Shown here: positions 9,969-18,438 of the stretch, one piece after another
Numbering within the stretch: the stretch's first letter is position 1
How the letters are laid out: each line of letters opens with the position of its first letter
From: Erysipelotrichaceae bacterium
GTDB lineage: Bacteria; Bacillota_I; Bacilli_A; Erysipelotrichales; Erysipelotrichaceae
Assembly (NCBI GenBank): GCA_022772735.1
Contig: JALEZD010000009.1
Location: 108,546 to 172,545, forward strand
Direction: 5' to 3'
DNA length: 64,000 nucleotides
Program-made: the position numbers and the translations under genes
The notes under the pieces: model-generated
The model's input: the letters and a program-made list of their open reading frames with translations, nothing else
The model's database searches: none
Told to the model about the DNA's origin: nothing

Positions 9969-10022
9969 CATCTACACTATTTGATGGTCCTTTTTTTCAT
10001 TTCCACACTATTTGGTGGAGTC
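9969..10022 (-). repeat. Right inverted-repeat motifs of the ISL3 element (two copies)
   Basis: Two related blocks, at 9969-9987 and 9998-10022, both carry CNACACTATTTGRTGG. Repeated subterminal motifs of this kind are typical transposase binding sites. Confidence 0.55.
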
Positions 10023-10024
10023 CC

Positions 10025-10050
10025 TAAAAAAACCGCTCTTCCCATGCGGT
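10025..10050 (-). terminator. Terminator of the secA-prfB operon
   Basis: On the minus strand ACCGC-loop-GCGGT is followed by seven T residues. It is about 85 bases beyond the prfB stop and immediately outside the right end of the IS element. Confidence 0.75.
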
Positions 10051-10136
10051 CTTTAAAGATATTTTACATTCCCTTTGCATCTTCATAATTAAGAGAAAAT
10101 TAGTTTTTAAAAAGTTCATTTTTTTTTTAATTTTTT

Positions 10137-11235
10137 TTAAATTTGTTGTTTTAAATAACTAAATATAAAATCATCAATATTTCCATCCATTACTGATTGA
10201 ATATTAGTAACTTCATATCCAGTTCTAACATCTTTAACCATTGTATAAGGACAAAAAACATATGATCTTATTTGAGAACCCCATTCTATTGCTTTTTGTT
10301 CACCCTTTATTGCGTTTAACTTAGCTTCTTGTTCTTCAATTTGTTTTAAATAAAGTTTGCTTTTAAGCATATTCATAGCACGTTCTCTATTTTGTATTTG
10401 GCTTCTTTCTGTTTGACAAGAAACAACAATACCTGTCTGTTTGTGAAGGATTCTAACAGCACTATCTGTCTTATTAACATGTTGTCCTCCCGCACCTGAA
10501 GCACGCATTGTTGTTATTTCTATATCTTTATCCTCAATAACAATTTCTATTTCATCATTAAATTCTGGCATGATATCAACAGATGCAAAACTTGTATGTC
10601 TTCTTCCAGAAGAATCAAATGGTGAAATTCTTACTAGTCTATGTACCCCTCTTTCTGCTTTTAAATAACCATATGCCATAAAACCTTCGATTAATATACT
10701 TACAGATTTTATTCCTGCTTCTTCACCTTCTTGGAAATCTAAAACAGTTGTTTTAAAACCTCTTTTTTCTGCCCATCTTGAATACATTCTATATAACATT
10801 TCTGCCCAATCTTGTGACTCTGTTCCTCCAGCTCCTGGATGTAATTCTAAAATTGCATTACTTTTATCATAAGGTTGGCTAAGTAGTACTTTAATTTCAA
10901 ATTCTTCAAAACTTTTGTTTAAAGCATTAAAATCCTCTTCAACCAATAACATCAATTCCTCATCAAATGAATTTCTCATTTCATTTAATGATTCATCTAA
11001 TTCTTTAAATCCATTTATTAATTTTTTGTACGATGAAATCAAATCTTTATTCAAATTTGTTTCTTGAATAATCATTTGTGCCTTTTTAGGATTCCCCCAA
11101 AAGTTTTCACTTTCCATCAATTTTTCATTATCAGAAACTAGTTTTTCTCTTTTTGTTAAGTCAAAGAGAAGAGCCAAGTTGTACTAACTTGGCATTGTTT
11201 ACATTAATAATTTGTTTTAATTCATATACTTCCAT
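10137..11235 (-). CDS. prfB: Peptide chain release factor 2, with programmed +1 frameshift
   Basis: RF2 reads UGA and UAA stops. The zero frame starts at ATG 11235 (GAGGAG ribosome binding site) and runs 24 codons to CTT TGA C (11166-11160). A +1 slip on CTT joins it to the main frame, giving [13 protein letters not shown] as in Bacillus RF2. The main frame carries the GGQ peptidyl-hydrolysis motif ([16 protein letters not shown]) and the family HPGAGG signature. The ATG overlaps the secA stop by one base (TAATG), so the two are translationally coupled. RF2 level is known to feed back on this slip: low RF2 lets ribosomes pause on UGA and shift. The usual Shine-Dalgarno-like stimulator upstream of the slip site is not visible. 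Confidence 0.95.
11160..11166 (-). promoter_or_regulatory. prfB autoregulatory +1 frameshift site (CTTTGAC)
   Basis: On the minus strand CTT (codon 24) is followed by in-frame TGA (codon 25) and C, the canonical RF2 slip heptamer with the poor-context UGAC stop. The 15 bases before it are pyrimidine-rich (GGCTCTTCT) instead of the AGGGGG found in most species. Confidence 0.92.
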
Positions 11236-13583
11236 TATTTTTTCTCCTCTACAACAATTCTTACATTCATGCAGAAAGAAACAATTTCAAAAGAAATTTG
11301 TTGCATCATATCTTCAAACATTTCATAACCTTCAGATACATATGCTTGTAAAGGATTATTTTGTGCATAAGACCTCAAATGTATACCATCTCTTAGTTTA
11401 CTCATTGTATCAATATGATTAACCCATGCTCTATCAATAATTCTTAAAACCATTGATTTTTCTATACCTAAAACTTGTTGTTTAACTGGTTCTATTTTTT
11501 CTTCGTATTCATTCCAAGATTTTTCAATGAATATATTTACAATGTTTTCATAAGACTCTAATTTCAAGCTACTTGGTTCAATTTCTTCTTTGAAACCCAT
11601 TTTCTTTAAACTTTCAATTAATTCTTCAACATTTACAACTGGTTGTTTAGAAGTAAAATCTGTATTTCTATCAACAGCTTTTTTTATTACTCTTTCAAAC
11701 ATTCCTTTTACAATACTATGAACATCTTCGTTATCTAAGATAAAATTTCTTTGGTCATAAATTATTTCTCTTTGTTGTCTTAAAACATCATCATATTCAA
11801 GCAACGCTTTTCTACCATCAAAATTTACCCCTTCAACACGTTTTTGTGCAGAAGAAATTGCTTTAGAAATTGATTTAGATTCAATTGCTGTATCACCTAA
11901 AGATTTAAATATTCCTTCCATTCTTTCACTACCGAAACGAATCATCAAATCATCTTGAACTGATACATAAAATTGAGAATATCCAGGATCTCCTTGACGA
12001 CCACTTCTTCCTCTTAGCTGATTATCAATACGGCGTGATTCATGTCTTTCACTACCTAATACAGCAAGTCCTCCTAATTCTCTTACACCTTCTTGAAGTT
12101 TAATATCTGTTCCACGACCTGCCATATTTGTTGCGATTGTAACTGCATTAATTCTTCCTGCTTTTGCAATAATTTCAGCTTCTCGTTGGTGATTTTTTGC
12201 GTTTAAAACCTCATGTTTTATCTTTCTTGATTCAAGCATTTTACTTATCAATTCAGATGTTTCAACTGCAATTGTACCTACAAGAACCGGTTGACCTTTT
12301 TCATGTAGTTCAATAACTTTATTAACTAACGCTTCAAATTTAGCTTTTTTACTTCCGTATATTGCATCTGGCAAGTCAATTCTTGCGACTGGTCTATTTG
12401 TTGGAATTTCATATACTCTCATATTGTATATACTTAAAAATTCTTCTTCTTCAGTTTTTGCTGTACCAGTCATTCCTGCAAGTTTGTTGTATAATCTAAA
12501 GAAATTTTGGTATGTAATTGTTGCTAGTGTTGTAGTTTCTTGTTTAATACCAATTCCTTCTTTTGCTTCAATTGCTTGATGTAATCCATCAGAATATGCT
12601 CTACCTCTCATCATACGACCAGTGTTTTGGTCAACAATTACTATTTCATCATTTTCAGTATCAACTACATATTCAATGTCTTTCATCATAATGTAGTTTG
12701 CTTTCAAAGCTTGTTGGATGTGATGAAGTGTATTTGTATATTGTAGATTATATAAATTATCAACTTTAAACGCCTTTTCTGCTTTAGAAACACCACTTTC
12801 AGTTAATTGTATTGTTCTACCTTTTACATCAATATCATAGTCTTCTTCATTTAAACTTTTTACAAATCTATCTGCTTGTAAATATAAATTTGCTGTTTGT
12901 TTTTGTCCACCTGAAATAATTAATGGAGTTCTAGATTCATCAATTAGTATGCTGTCAACTTCATCAACTAATGCAAAGTTCAAACCTCTTAAAACTCTAT
13001 CTTCAACTCTAGTGACCATATTGTCTCTTAAATAGTCAAATCCTACTTCAGCATTTGTTGTATATGTAATATCACATGCATAAGCAGCTCTTTTTTGTGC
13101 AGGTGTTAATTGGCGCAAGTTTAATCCTACAGTAAGTCCTAAAAATCTATGTATTTCTCCCATCCACTCAGAGTCTCTTTGAGCAAGATATTCGTTGACA
13201 GTAACTACATGGACACCTTTCCCATTTAATGCATTTAAATAAACTGCCATTACAGAAGTTAGAGTTTTTCCTTCTCCAGTTTTCATTTCAGCAATATCGC
13301 CACCTTGCATAACTGCAGCACCCATTAACTGAACAAAATATGGATATTCGTTAATAACTCTATATGCAGCTTCCCTAATAGTTGCGAATGCTTCTACTAA
13401 GATATCATCAAGAGTTTCGCCATTCTTTAATCTCTCTTTAAATTCAACAGTTTTAGCCTTAAGCTCTTCATCACTCATATTTCTATATTGTTCACTTAAA
13501 GCTTCTACAGGTTTTACTTTTTTTTCTATTTCTTGGATACGTCTTTTATCAACATTAAATAGTTTATCTAAAAAATTAGCCAT
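11235..13583 (-). CDS. secA: Protein translocase ATPase SecA
   Basis: SecA drives export of preproteins through SecYEG at the cytoplasmic membrane. The 782-residue protein has the N-terminal motor with Walker A (MKTGEGKT, residues 100-107), the DEAD-type motif LVDEVDSILIDESRTPLI, the preprotein cross-linking region, NBD2 motifs (TIATNMAGRGTDIKL, QLRGRSGRQGDPG) and the helical wing/scaffold (RIIDRAWVNHIDTMSKLRDGIHLR). It stops at EEKK and lacks the C-terminal zinc-binding tail found in many SecA proteins, which is common in this group. GGAGGG precedes the ATG. It leads the operon with prfB, a frequent Firmicutes pairing. Confidence 0.97.
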   Translation of the reverse strand: MANFLDKLFNVDKRRIQEIEKKVKPVEALSEQYRNMSDEELKAKTVEFKERLKNGETLDDILVEAFATIREAAYRVINEYPYFVQLMGAAVMQGGDIAEMKTGEGKTLTSVMAVYLNALNGKGVHVVTVNEYLAQRDSEWMGEIHRFLGLTVGLNLRQLTPAQKRAAYACDITYTTNAEVGFDYLRDNMVTRVEDRVLRGLNFALVDEVDSILIDESRTPLIISGGQKQTANLYLQADRFVKSLNEEDYDIDVKGRTIQLTESGVSKAEKAFKVDNLYNLQYTNTLHHIQQALKANYIMMKDIEYVVDTENDEIVIVDQNTGRMMRGRAYSDGLHQAIEAKEGIGIKQETTTLATITYQNFFRLYNKLAGMTGTAKTEEEEFLSIYNMRVYEIPTNRPVARIDLPDAIYGSKKAKFEALVNKVIELHEKGQPVLVGTIAVETSELISKMLESRKIKHEVLNAKNHQREAEIIAKAGRINAVTIATNMAGRGTDIKLQEGVRELGGLAVLGSERHESRRIDNQLRGRSGRQGDPGYSQFYVSVQDDLMIRFGSERMEGIFKSLGDTAIESKSISKAISSAQKRVEGVNFDGRKALLEYDDVLRQQREIIYDQRNFILDNEDVHSIVKGMFERVIKKAVDRNTDFTSKQPVVNVEELIESLKKMGFKEEIEPSSLKLESYENIVNIFIEKSWNEYEEKIEPVKQQVLGIEKSMVLRIIDRAWVNHIDTMSKLRDGIHLRSYAQNNPLQAYVSEGYEMFEDMMQQISFEIVSFCMNVRIVVEEKK

Positions 13584-13712
13584 AAGCCCTCCATTTTATA
13601 CTATAAATACTGCTAAATTATAACTTTTATATGACAATAAAGCAAATTAACTATATCTATAGTTATCTAAAAATCAATCCAACTATTTATTTTTATTAAA
13701 ATAATAAATTTA

Positions 13713-13738
13713 CAAAAAAGATTCTCATATAGAGAATC
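13713..13738 (-). terminator. Terminator of the exported flavin reductase gene
   Basis: GATTCTC-ATATA-GAGAATC (13720-13738) is followed on the minus strand by six T residues, directly after the TAA of the gene at 13740. Confidence 0.85.
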
Positions 13739-13739
13739 C

Positions 13740-15563
13740 TTATTTAGTAGAAAGCGCAGCATTTTTTCCTGCTAATCTTCCTGAAGTCAATGCAAAACCT
13801 TGTGCAGCTCCACCATATGTAACATATGCTTTTTCAGAAGCAAATAATACACCCATTGAATCATTACCTACAGCATATAAGTTTTTTATTGGACTTCCAT
13901 CTTCTTTTAAAACATTATAGTTTTCATCAATATCTAGCCCACCAGTAGATGAATATATGTATGCAGAACCTTTTATTACATATAATTTACCATCTGATTT
14001 TCCATGAATATCTGATAAATTCACTTTTATATTTAACTTTTCATTTAATTCTTCTATAGAATTTGCTATAACAACATTTCCATATTTTTCACCAATAGTC
14101 AATATTTCTTCAATATTTTCAATTGGAGTATTTGGAGTATAAGTTCCTCCTTGTTTTAAGAATGTTGGCTCATTAAATGTTTTCATACCATTTATTTTGA
14201 TTGAGTTTATTTCATCTTCATTATAGATTGTATAAAACATATTACCTGCCATCCAACCGTTAAATGCCAGATTGTTCCCTGCCTTTTCATTAAATAATTC
14301 TCCATTTGAATCAATCAATACAGCAGAAGTATCTAATAATAAAGATGTTAAAATTGCCTTATAATCTGCAGAAACATCATCAGATCTTATTATATTCGCA
14401 ACTTGTGCAATATGATCTTCAACAGCAACATCAGGATTAAACATTGTTCCACCAACTGATTGTGCCATTTTAATTGTTGTTCCATCTGATTGTGTCATTG
14501 CATGAGTTTTCCATACATAGCCAGTATATTCCTTTGACATCTCAGGATTACCTATATACCCACCACCTGCAAGTATTACTGTTTTTCCAGTTATTTCATA
14601 AGTTGTTCCATCATAATACTTAGCTTTCACACCTGTAATATTTCCAGAATCATCTAAAATAAATTCCTCTGCATCAAGTTCAAGCATATATTCATTTTTT
14701 TCATTCAATTTTTTTGCTTGTTCCATAGAGTTTATATATGCACTGTCTTTATCAATTCCTTCTTTATCTGTATAAATTGTCCATAATGGCCATGGATTAG
14801 GATTAAAAAATGTAAACATTTTATCTCCAAATTTAAAATCAAAGTTATTTTCTAACCATTCCAATGTTTCACCAGATTCATTAACAAATTGACGAATCAT
14901 CTCTTCTTTTGCATCTCCCTCAGTATATTCAATCCAATCTTTTATCACATCTTCAGGATTAACAAAATCTCCACCATTCAATTCAACTTGTCGTTTTGGA
15001 TTTACCGCCATTGGACCTGCCGTCATAGCACCATTACCACCTAACTTTGCAGCTTTTTCAATACCAAAAACCGTTGCACCCTCATATGCTGCACTAATAT
15101 ACGAAGCTATACCTGATGCTCCAAGCCCAACAACAATTACATCATAACCCTCTTTTTTTACCACCTCTTGTGATTTGACAATCTCCTTATTCCATTGGCT
15201 TTCATCTCCACCATTAGAGTTGATTATTTCTTTAATTATTGTTTTTGCTGCCATACTAGAAACTGTTGCCCCAGTTATATTATCAACAGCTAAAGATTGA
15301 GATCCAATTATTCTTGGAAATAATTTTTCTTCAACTGTTTTGTATACATTTTCAGTAGAACCTGAATTTAATGTTTCAATACTTACAATTTTATTATCCT
15401 TAAACGTAACCTTTAACTCCATCTCTTTTTCAACACTGTATGATTCGGATTTACCAACGTATGTCCCATCAATAACCTTTAAACTTTCAGAAGTATTATT
15501 ATTTTTAGAACATGAAGTTATCATTAAAAATGAAACAACAATAATGTAAAATAACTTTTTCAT
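13740..15563 (-). CDS. Exported lipoprotein flavin reductase (FMN-binding plus FAD-binding domains)
   Basis: The 607-residue protein starts with a lipoprotein signal (MITSC, Cys18). An FMN-binding domain follows (about 30-115) with DNITGATVSS at 94-103, the expected flavinylation site, then a Rossmann FAD motif (VVGLGASG, about 144-151) and a flavocytochrome c-like reductase domain. It would work outside the membrane as a terminal reductase fed by a flavin electron chain. The fumarate reductase signature residues (HHTMGG, GANRLGG, RFxxE) are absent; the C-terminal part reads STGGLDID and YVTYGGAAQGFA. The substrate is therefore probably not fumarate. GGGAGGG precedes the ATG, and a terminator follows. 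It faces a MerR-type gene across a 67-base region with a MerR-like promoter. Confidence 0.88.
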   Translation of the reverse strand: MKKLFYIIVVSFLMITSCSKNNNTSESLKVIDGTYVGKSESYSVEKEMELKVTFKDNKIVSIETLNSGSTENVYKTVEEKLFPRIIGSQSLAVDNITGATVSSMAAKTIIKEIINSNGGDESQWNKEIVKSQEVVKKEGYDVIVVGLGASGIASYISAAYEGATVFGIEKAAKLGGNGAMTAGPMAVNPKRQVELNGGDFVNPEDVIKDWIEYTEGDAKEEMIRQFVNESGETLEWLENNFDFKFGDKMFTFFNPNPWPLWTIYTDKEGIDKDSAYINSMEQAKKLNEKNEYMLELDAEEFILDDSGNITGVKAKYYDGTTYEITGKTVILAGGGYIGNPEMSKEYTGYVWKTHAMTQSDGTTIKMAQSVGGTMFNPDVAVEDHIAQVANIIRSDDVSADYKAILTSLLLDTSAVLIDSNGELFNEKAGNNLAFNGWMAGNMFYTIYNEDEINSIKINGMKTFNEPTFLKQGGTYTPNTPIENIEEILTIGEKYGNVVIANSIEELNEKLNIKVNLSDIHGKSDGKLYVIKGSAYIYSSTGGLDIDENYNVLKEDGSPIKNLYAVGNDSMGVLFASEKAYVTYGGAAQGFALTSGRLAGKNAALSTK

Positions 15564-15598
15564 ATACCCTCCCTATTTGATATTTATTTCACTACTAT

Positions 15599-15629
15599 AC
15601 TATAAACCTTATAATTGTTATAATGTCAA
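15599..15629 (-). promoter_or_regulatory. MerR-type promoter of the exported reductase gene, 19-bp spacer with dyad
   Basis: On the minus strand TTGACA (15629-15624) and TATAGT (15604-15599) are 19 bases apart. MerR-family activators are known to bind a dyad inside such over-long spacers and untwist it. The spacer contains TTATAA-TTG-TTATAA (15609-15623). The regulator gene starts 2 bases beyond the -35. Confidence 0.7.
15619..15624 (+). promoter_or_regulatory. Candidate -10 box of the MerR-type gene (leaderless)
   Basis: A perfect TATAAT ends 6 bases before the ATG at 15631, so transcription would start at or next to the start codon. No ribosome binding site is present. It overlaps half of the proposed MerR dyad, which would give autorepression. 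Confidence 0.45.
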
Positions 15630-15630
15630 T

Positions 15631-16392
15631 ATGAATATTAAAGAGGCTAGTATAGAAACAGGAGTATCATGTCAAATGATACGATTTTATGAAAAAAAGG
15701 GGATAATATCCCCAAAGAGAAATCCTAAGAATAATTACAGAAATTATACTTTTAATGATTTATACATTATTGTTTTAACAAAGCAATACAATAATCTAGG
15801 TATGGATTTAGAAACGATAAGTAACTTTTTAAAAGATACCCATTCTAGTAAGGCATATGAAAATATTGATAATTTTATTATAGAAATGGAAAAACAAATC
15901 AAGTTAATAAATAGTAGAATTGAATTCGCAAAAGATACTAGAAGAATTTTCAAATTTATAAATGATAAAAATAAAATTGACATTATCAAAAGGAATAAAA
16001 TGTATTTTATCCCTAAAACAAAACTACCTTTAGAAAAATATAGTCAACTTTTTGTGGTTGAAGGATATGGTAGAGCAGTGAATAGAATAAAGTTAGAAAA
16101 ACTTAATAGTATTAAAATTCCAATTGATAGAGGACTATTATTAGATATAAAACCCTTTAATGAAAAAATATATTATGAGGAATATTCTAATATCATTATT
16201 TTCCGTAATTTTATAAACATTCCAAATTTTGAATCAGTAACAATGAATGATATAAAAAACTTCGAAAATACTGTAGATTTTAACGGTTATAAAATCATTG
16301 ATGATATTTTTCTATTTCTTGTTTCAAAAATAAACAACGAAAAAAATTCTTATTCAATAGTATGCATAGAAGCAATTGTAAAAAAAGTATAA
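15631..16392 (+). CDS. MerR-family transcriptional regulator
   Basis: The 253-residue protein begins with a winged helix typical of MerR proteins (IKEASIETGVSCQMIRFYEKKGII at about residues 3-26, with the RFYEKKGI turn), followed by the coiled-coil dimer helix (about 75-120). A C-terminal domain of about 130 residues looks like a ligand-binding fold (GyrI-like is possible). I chose ATG 15631 over an upstream ATG at 15577 because the upstream part is not family-like and overlaps the promoter. It is divergent from the exported flavin reductase and has its dyad in that promoter, so it probably activates that gene when its ligand, perhaps the reductase substrate, is present. Confidence 0.85.
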   Translation: MNIKEASIETGVSCQMIRFYEKKGIISPKRNPKNNYRNYTFNDLYIIVLTKQYNNLGMDLETISNFLKDTHSSKAYENIDNFIIEMEKQIKLINSRIEFAKDTRRIFKFINDKNKIDIIKRNKMYFIPKTKLPLEKYSQLFVVEGYGRAVNRIKLEKLNSIKIPIDRGLLLDIKPFNEKIYYEEYSNIIIFRNFINIPNFESVTMNDIKNFENTVDFNGYKIIDDIFLFLVSKINNEKNSYSIVCIEAIVKKV

Positions 16393-16400
16393 ATTAAATA

Positions 16401-17801
16401 TTATTCAAAAACTATTTCACTCCATAAATTTTTAACTTTACAATAAACCTTATCATTTATAATTGTTATGTAATCGTATATAAAAGGAACGATTGTTTCT
16501 CCTTTTTCATTTAATATACCATATTCAAAATATTCTGATTTTACAACAATTTTGCCATTACTACTTGTGACAATCTTTTCAAAAGGAATATTAAATTCAA
16601 TAAGCTTTAATTCACTGTTATATAATTGTGAAGTATCTCCACCAACAATAACCACATCACCAAAACTATTTGACCAATAATAACTATCTAATTCAAGTGT
16701 TTCTCCTTTATAATTTATCAATCCCATATTTTTATTAAAAATTTCATCAATAATAATACATCCATTTCCATCATCCGTGAATTTATCATATTCTATTATT
16801 TGATAAGGATAAACTTTATTATAATCATCAAACTTAACACTAACATCACACAATTTATTTTTTCCAAAATCACTATATTCATGTGTCATGAATTTATCAT
16901 TTGCCTTTACAAGATTTCTATACTTGATTTTATTTTGTTCTTTTACAACCTTTAGTGCCAAACTGCCATCATTAATAAATTCCTCATCATGATTTTCTAA
17001 CACTATTTCTCCATTATAAATATAAGGATATAAAAAATCATATTTACTTATTAATTCCCCTTCTTTTGAAATAACAGCACTATATTCATTTCTTTTTGCC
17101 AAAAAAAGATTTTTATAGGGTTTACTCACAAAAAATGAATTATCAAAATATTCATATATCGGCTCCACAGAATCATAGTAATTTAAATTCTTTATTATAT
17201 CTGTATCGCTCTCTACAACATCATATTTTTTACCAGACTTTATTATTTCTATGATCTCATCAATAAACCCAGTATCAACTATTTCATTTTCTTTAAACTC
17301 TTTATAATAATTTAGTGCAATATTCTTTGTTTCATCAGTTAAATCTGGATAAGAATATACTATTTCATCTTTATAAAAATCCACTGAATAACTAACATCC
17401 GAATTAGTAAATGACAAATAAACATTGCCAGATGAATCACCTTCCTCAAAACCATCTTGAACATAAGCTTGTTTATCTTTGCTTAAATAAACATTATAAA
17501 TTTTTGAATTGAATTCACCTTTTTCATCTTGATAAATAATTATGTTAGGTAAATCTCTATTTGTTAAAGTGATGTTTAGAGTGTTGCGGTATTCTTCTAT
17601 AAGTGGTTTTTTATCAAATCTTGTATCAGATAATATTTTTAAAGGTTCATATTTATTAATCACTTTTTCAATCTCATCAAAAGTATCATCTGAAATTATG
17701 TAGAATGTTTTTATAATACTACTCGCTTCTAACTGTTTTGGAGTCACAACCATCTTGCTGCAACCTACCAAAAACAAAAATAATATAATTATTTTTTTCA
17801 T
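16401..17801 (-). CDS. Lipoprotein with C-terminal WG-like repeat
   Basis: The start at 17801 follows AAGGAGAGG and gives MKKIIILFLFLVGC, a clear lipobox (Cys14 or so). The mature part is about 450 residues of beta-rich, acidic sequence. The C-terminal part carries at least two WG-repeat-like units (GLINYKGETLELDSYYW and YGILNEKGETIVPFIYDY), known as beta-repeat modules in secreted bacterial proteins. It follows comFC by a 10-base gap and may be co-transcribed with it, but nothing else connects it to competence. It converges with the MerR gene, 8 bases apart. Function unknown. Confidence 0.75.
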   Translation of the reverse strand: MKKIIILFLFLVGCSKMVVTPKQLEASSIIKTFYIISDDTFDEIEKVINKYEPLKILSDTRFDKKPLIEEYRNTLNITLTNRDLPNIIIYQDEKGEFNSKIYNVYLSKDKQAYVQDGFEEGDSSGNVYLSFTNSDVSYSVDFYKDEIVYSYPDLTDETKNIALNYYKEFKENEIVDTGFIDEIIEIIKSGKKYDVVESDTDIIKNLNYYDSVEPIYEYFDNSFFVSKPYKNLFLAKRNEYSAVISKEGELISKYDFLYPYIYNGEIVLENHDEEFINDGSLALKVVKEQNKIKYRNLVKANDKFMTHEYSDFGKNKLCDVSVKFDDYNKVYPYQIIEYDKFTDDGNGCIIIDEIFNKNMGLINYKGETLELDSYYWSNSFGDVVIVGGDTSQLYNSELKLIEFNIPFEKIVTSSNGKIVVKSEYFEYGILNEKGETIVPFIYDYITIINDKVYCKVKNLWSEIVFE

Positions 17802-17811
17802 AAACCTCTCC

Positions 17812-18438
17812 TTATGAATCAATTATATCATTAACATTTTTTATGTTTGTTGAAATTGTGAAAATTTTTATTTTTCTTCTTCCATTATCCAATAAATTCA
17901 ATGCAGCTTTTAATGTATATCCGGTAGTACATACATCATCAACCAACAAAATTTTATTTCCAATTTTACAATTTTTTAAACCCATACAATTAATAATATC
18001 TTTTCTATTTATAAAGTTTTGATTCATTTGCCTTATATTACTTTTTTTATATAAACAATCAATAACATTTATACCCATGTTTTCAAAAATTAATTTCAAA
18101 TGATTAAACCCTCTTATACTTTCTATATCCTTATGGCTAGGCATAATCACTATTGAATAACCAAAATATTTCATTTTAAACAACCATTTATACTCATATA
18201 AAAAAACATCTGCTAAAGCTTCGTCATAACAATCCTTATATTGTAATAATAACTTAGAAAAAAATTCATTATAAATATAATAACTCTCTACTTTATAGTT
18301 GTTAATTTTGAATGTTTTAAAATTTCTCTTAAGTTTTTTCCTACAAAATCCACATAAAATATCTTTTTTTAAAAACATTTCAAATATATTTAATCCCTCA
18401 AGTAATAATCCATCACAATATACACATCTACCAATCAT
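17812..18438 (-). CDS. comFC: ComFC-like phosphoribosyltransferase-fold competence protein
   Basis: ComF proteins help take up single-stranded DNA during transformation, with ComFA. The N-terminus has a zinc finger (CVYC and CGFC, residues 5-8 and 33-36 of the chosen frame). The C-terminal half has the PRPP-loop motif ILLVDDVCTTGYTL typical of type I phosphoribosyltransferases. Length, about 208 residues, is normal. The start is uncertain: ATG 18438 keeps the usual short lead before CxxC, while ATG 18447 is also possible. Both lie inside the 3' end of comFA, so the genes are translationally coupled. Confidence 0.88.
   Translation of the reverse strand: MIGRCVYCDGLLLEGLNIFEMFLKKDILCGFCRKKLKRNFKTFKINNYKVESYYIYNEFFSKLLLQYKDCYDEALADVFLYEYKWLFKMKYFGYSIVIMPSHKDIESIRGFNHLKLIFENMGINVIDCLYKKSNIRQMNQNFINRKDIINCMGLKNCKIGNKILLVDDVCTTGYTLKAALNLLDNGRRKIKIFTISTNIKNVNDIIDS

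Larger units (their letters stand above)
8482..10022 (+). mobile_element. ISL3-family insertion sequence, apparently intact
   Basis: A full ISL3 transposase gene is flanked by related inverted motifs. The left motif at 8482-8502 (core TCAAATAGTGTGGATG) matches the reverse complement of right motifs at 9969-9987 (CATCTACACTATTTGATGG) and 9998-10022 (core CCACACTATTTGGTGG). The exact tips and the target duplication cannot be fixed because the left end abuts an older remnant. It lies between the adhesin gene and prfB. Confidence 0.75.

Noticed and set aside
10110..10140. The poly-T stretch after prfB as a terminator
   Set aside because: It has no stem; the GCGGT hairpin at 10032-10050 is the better terminator.
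11177..11177. A separate prfB start at TTG 11177
   Set aside because: It has no ribosome binding site, and the upstream zero frame with CTTTGAC encodes the expected RF2 N-terminus.
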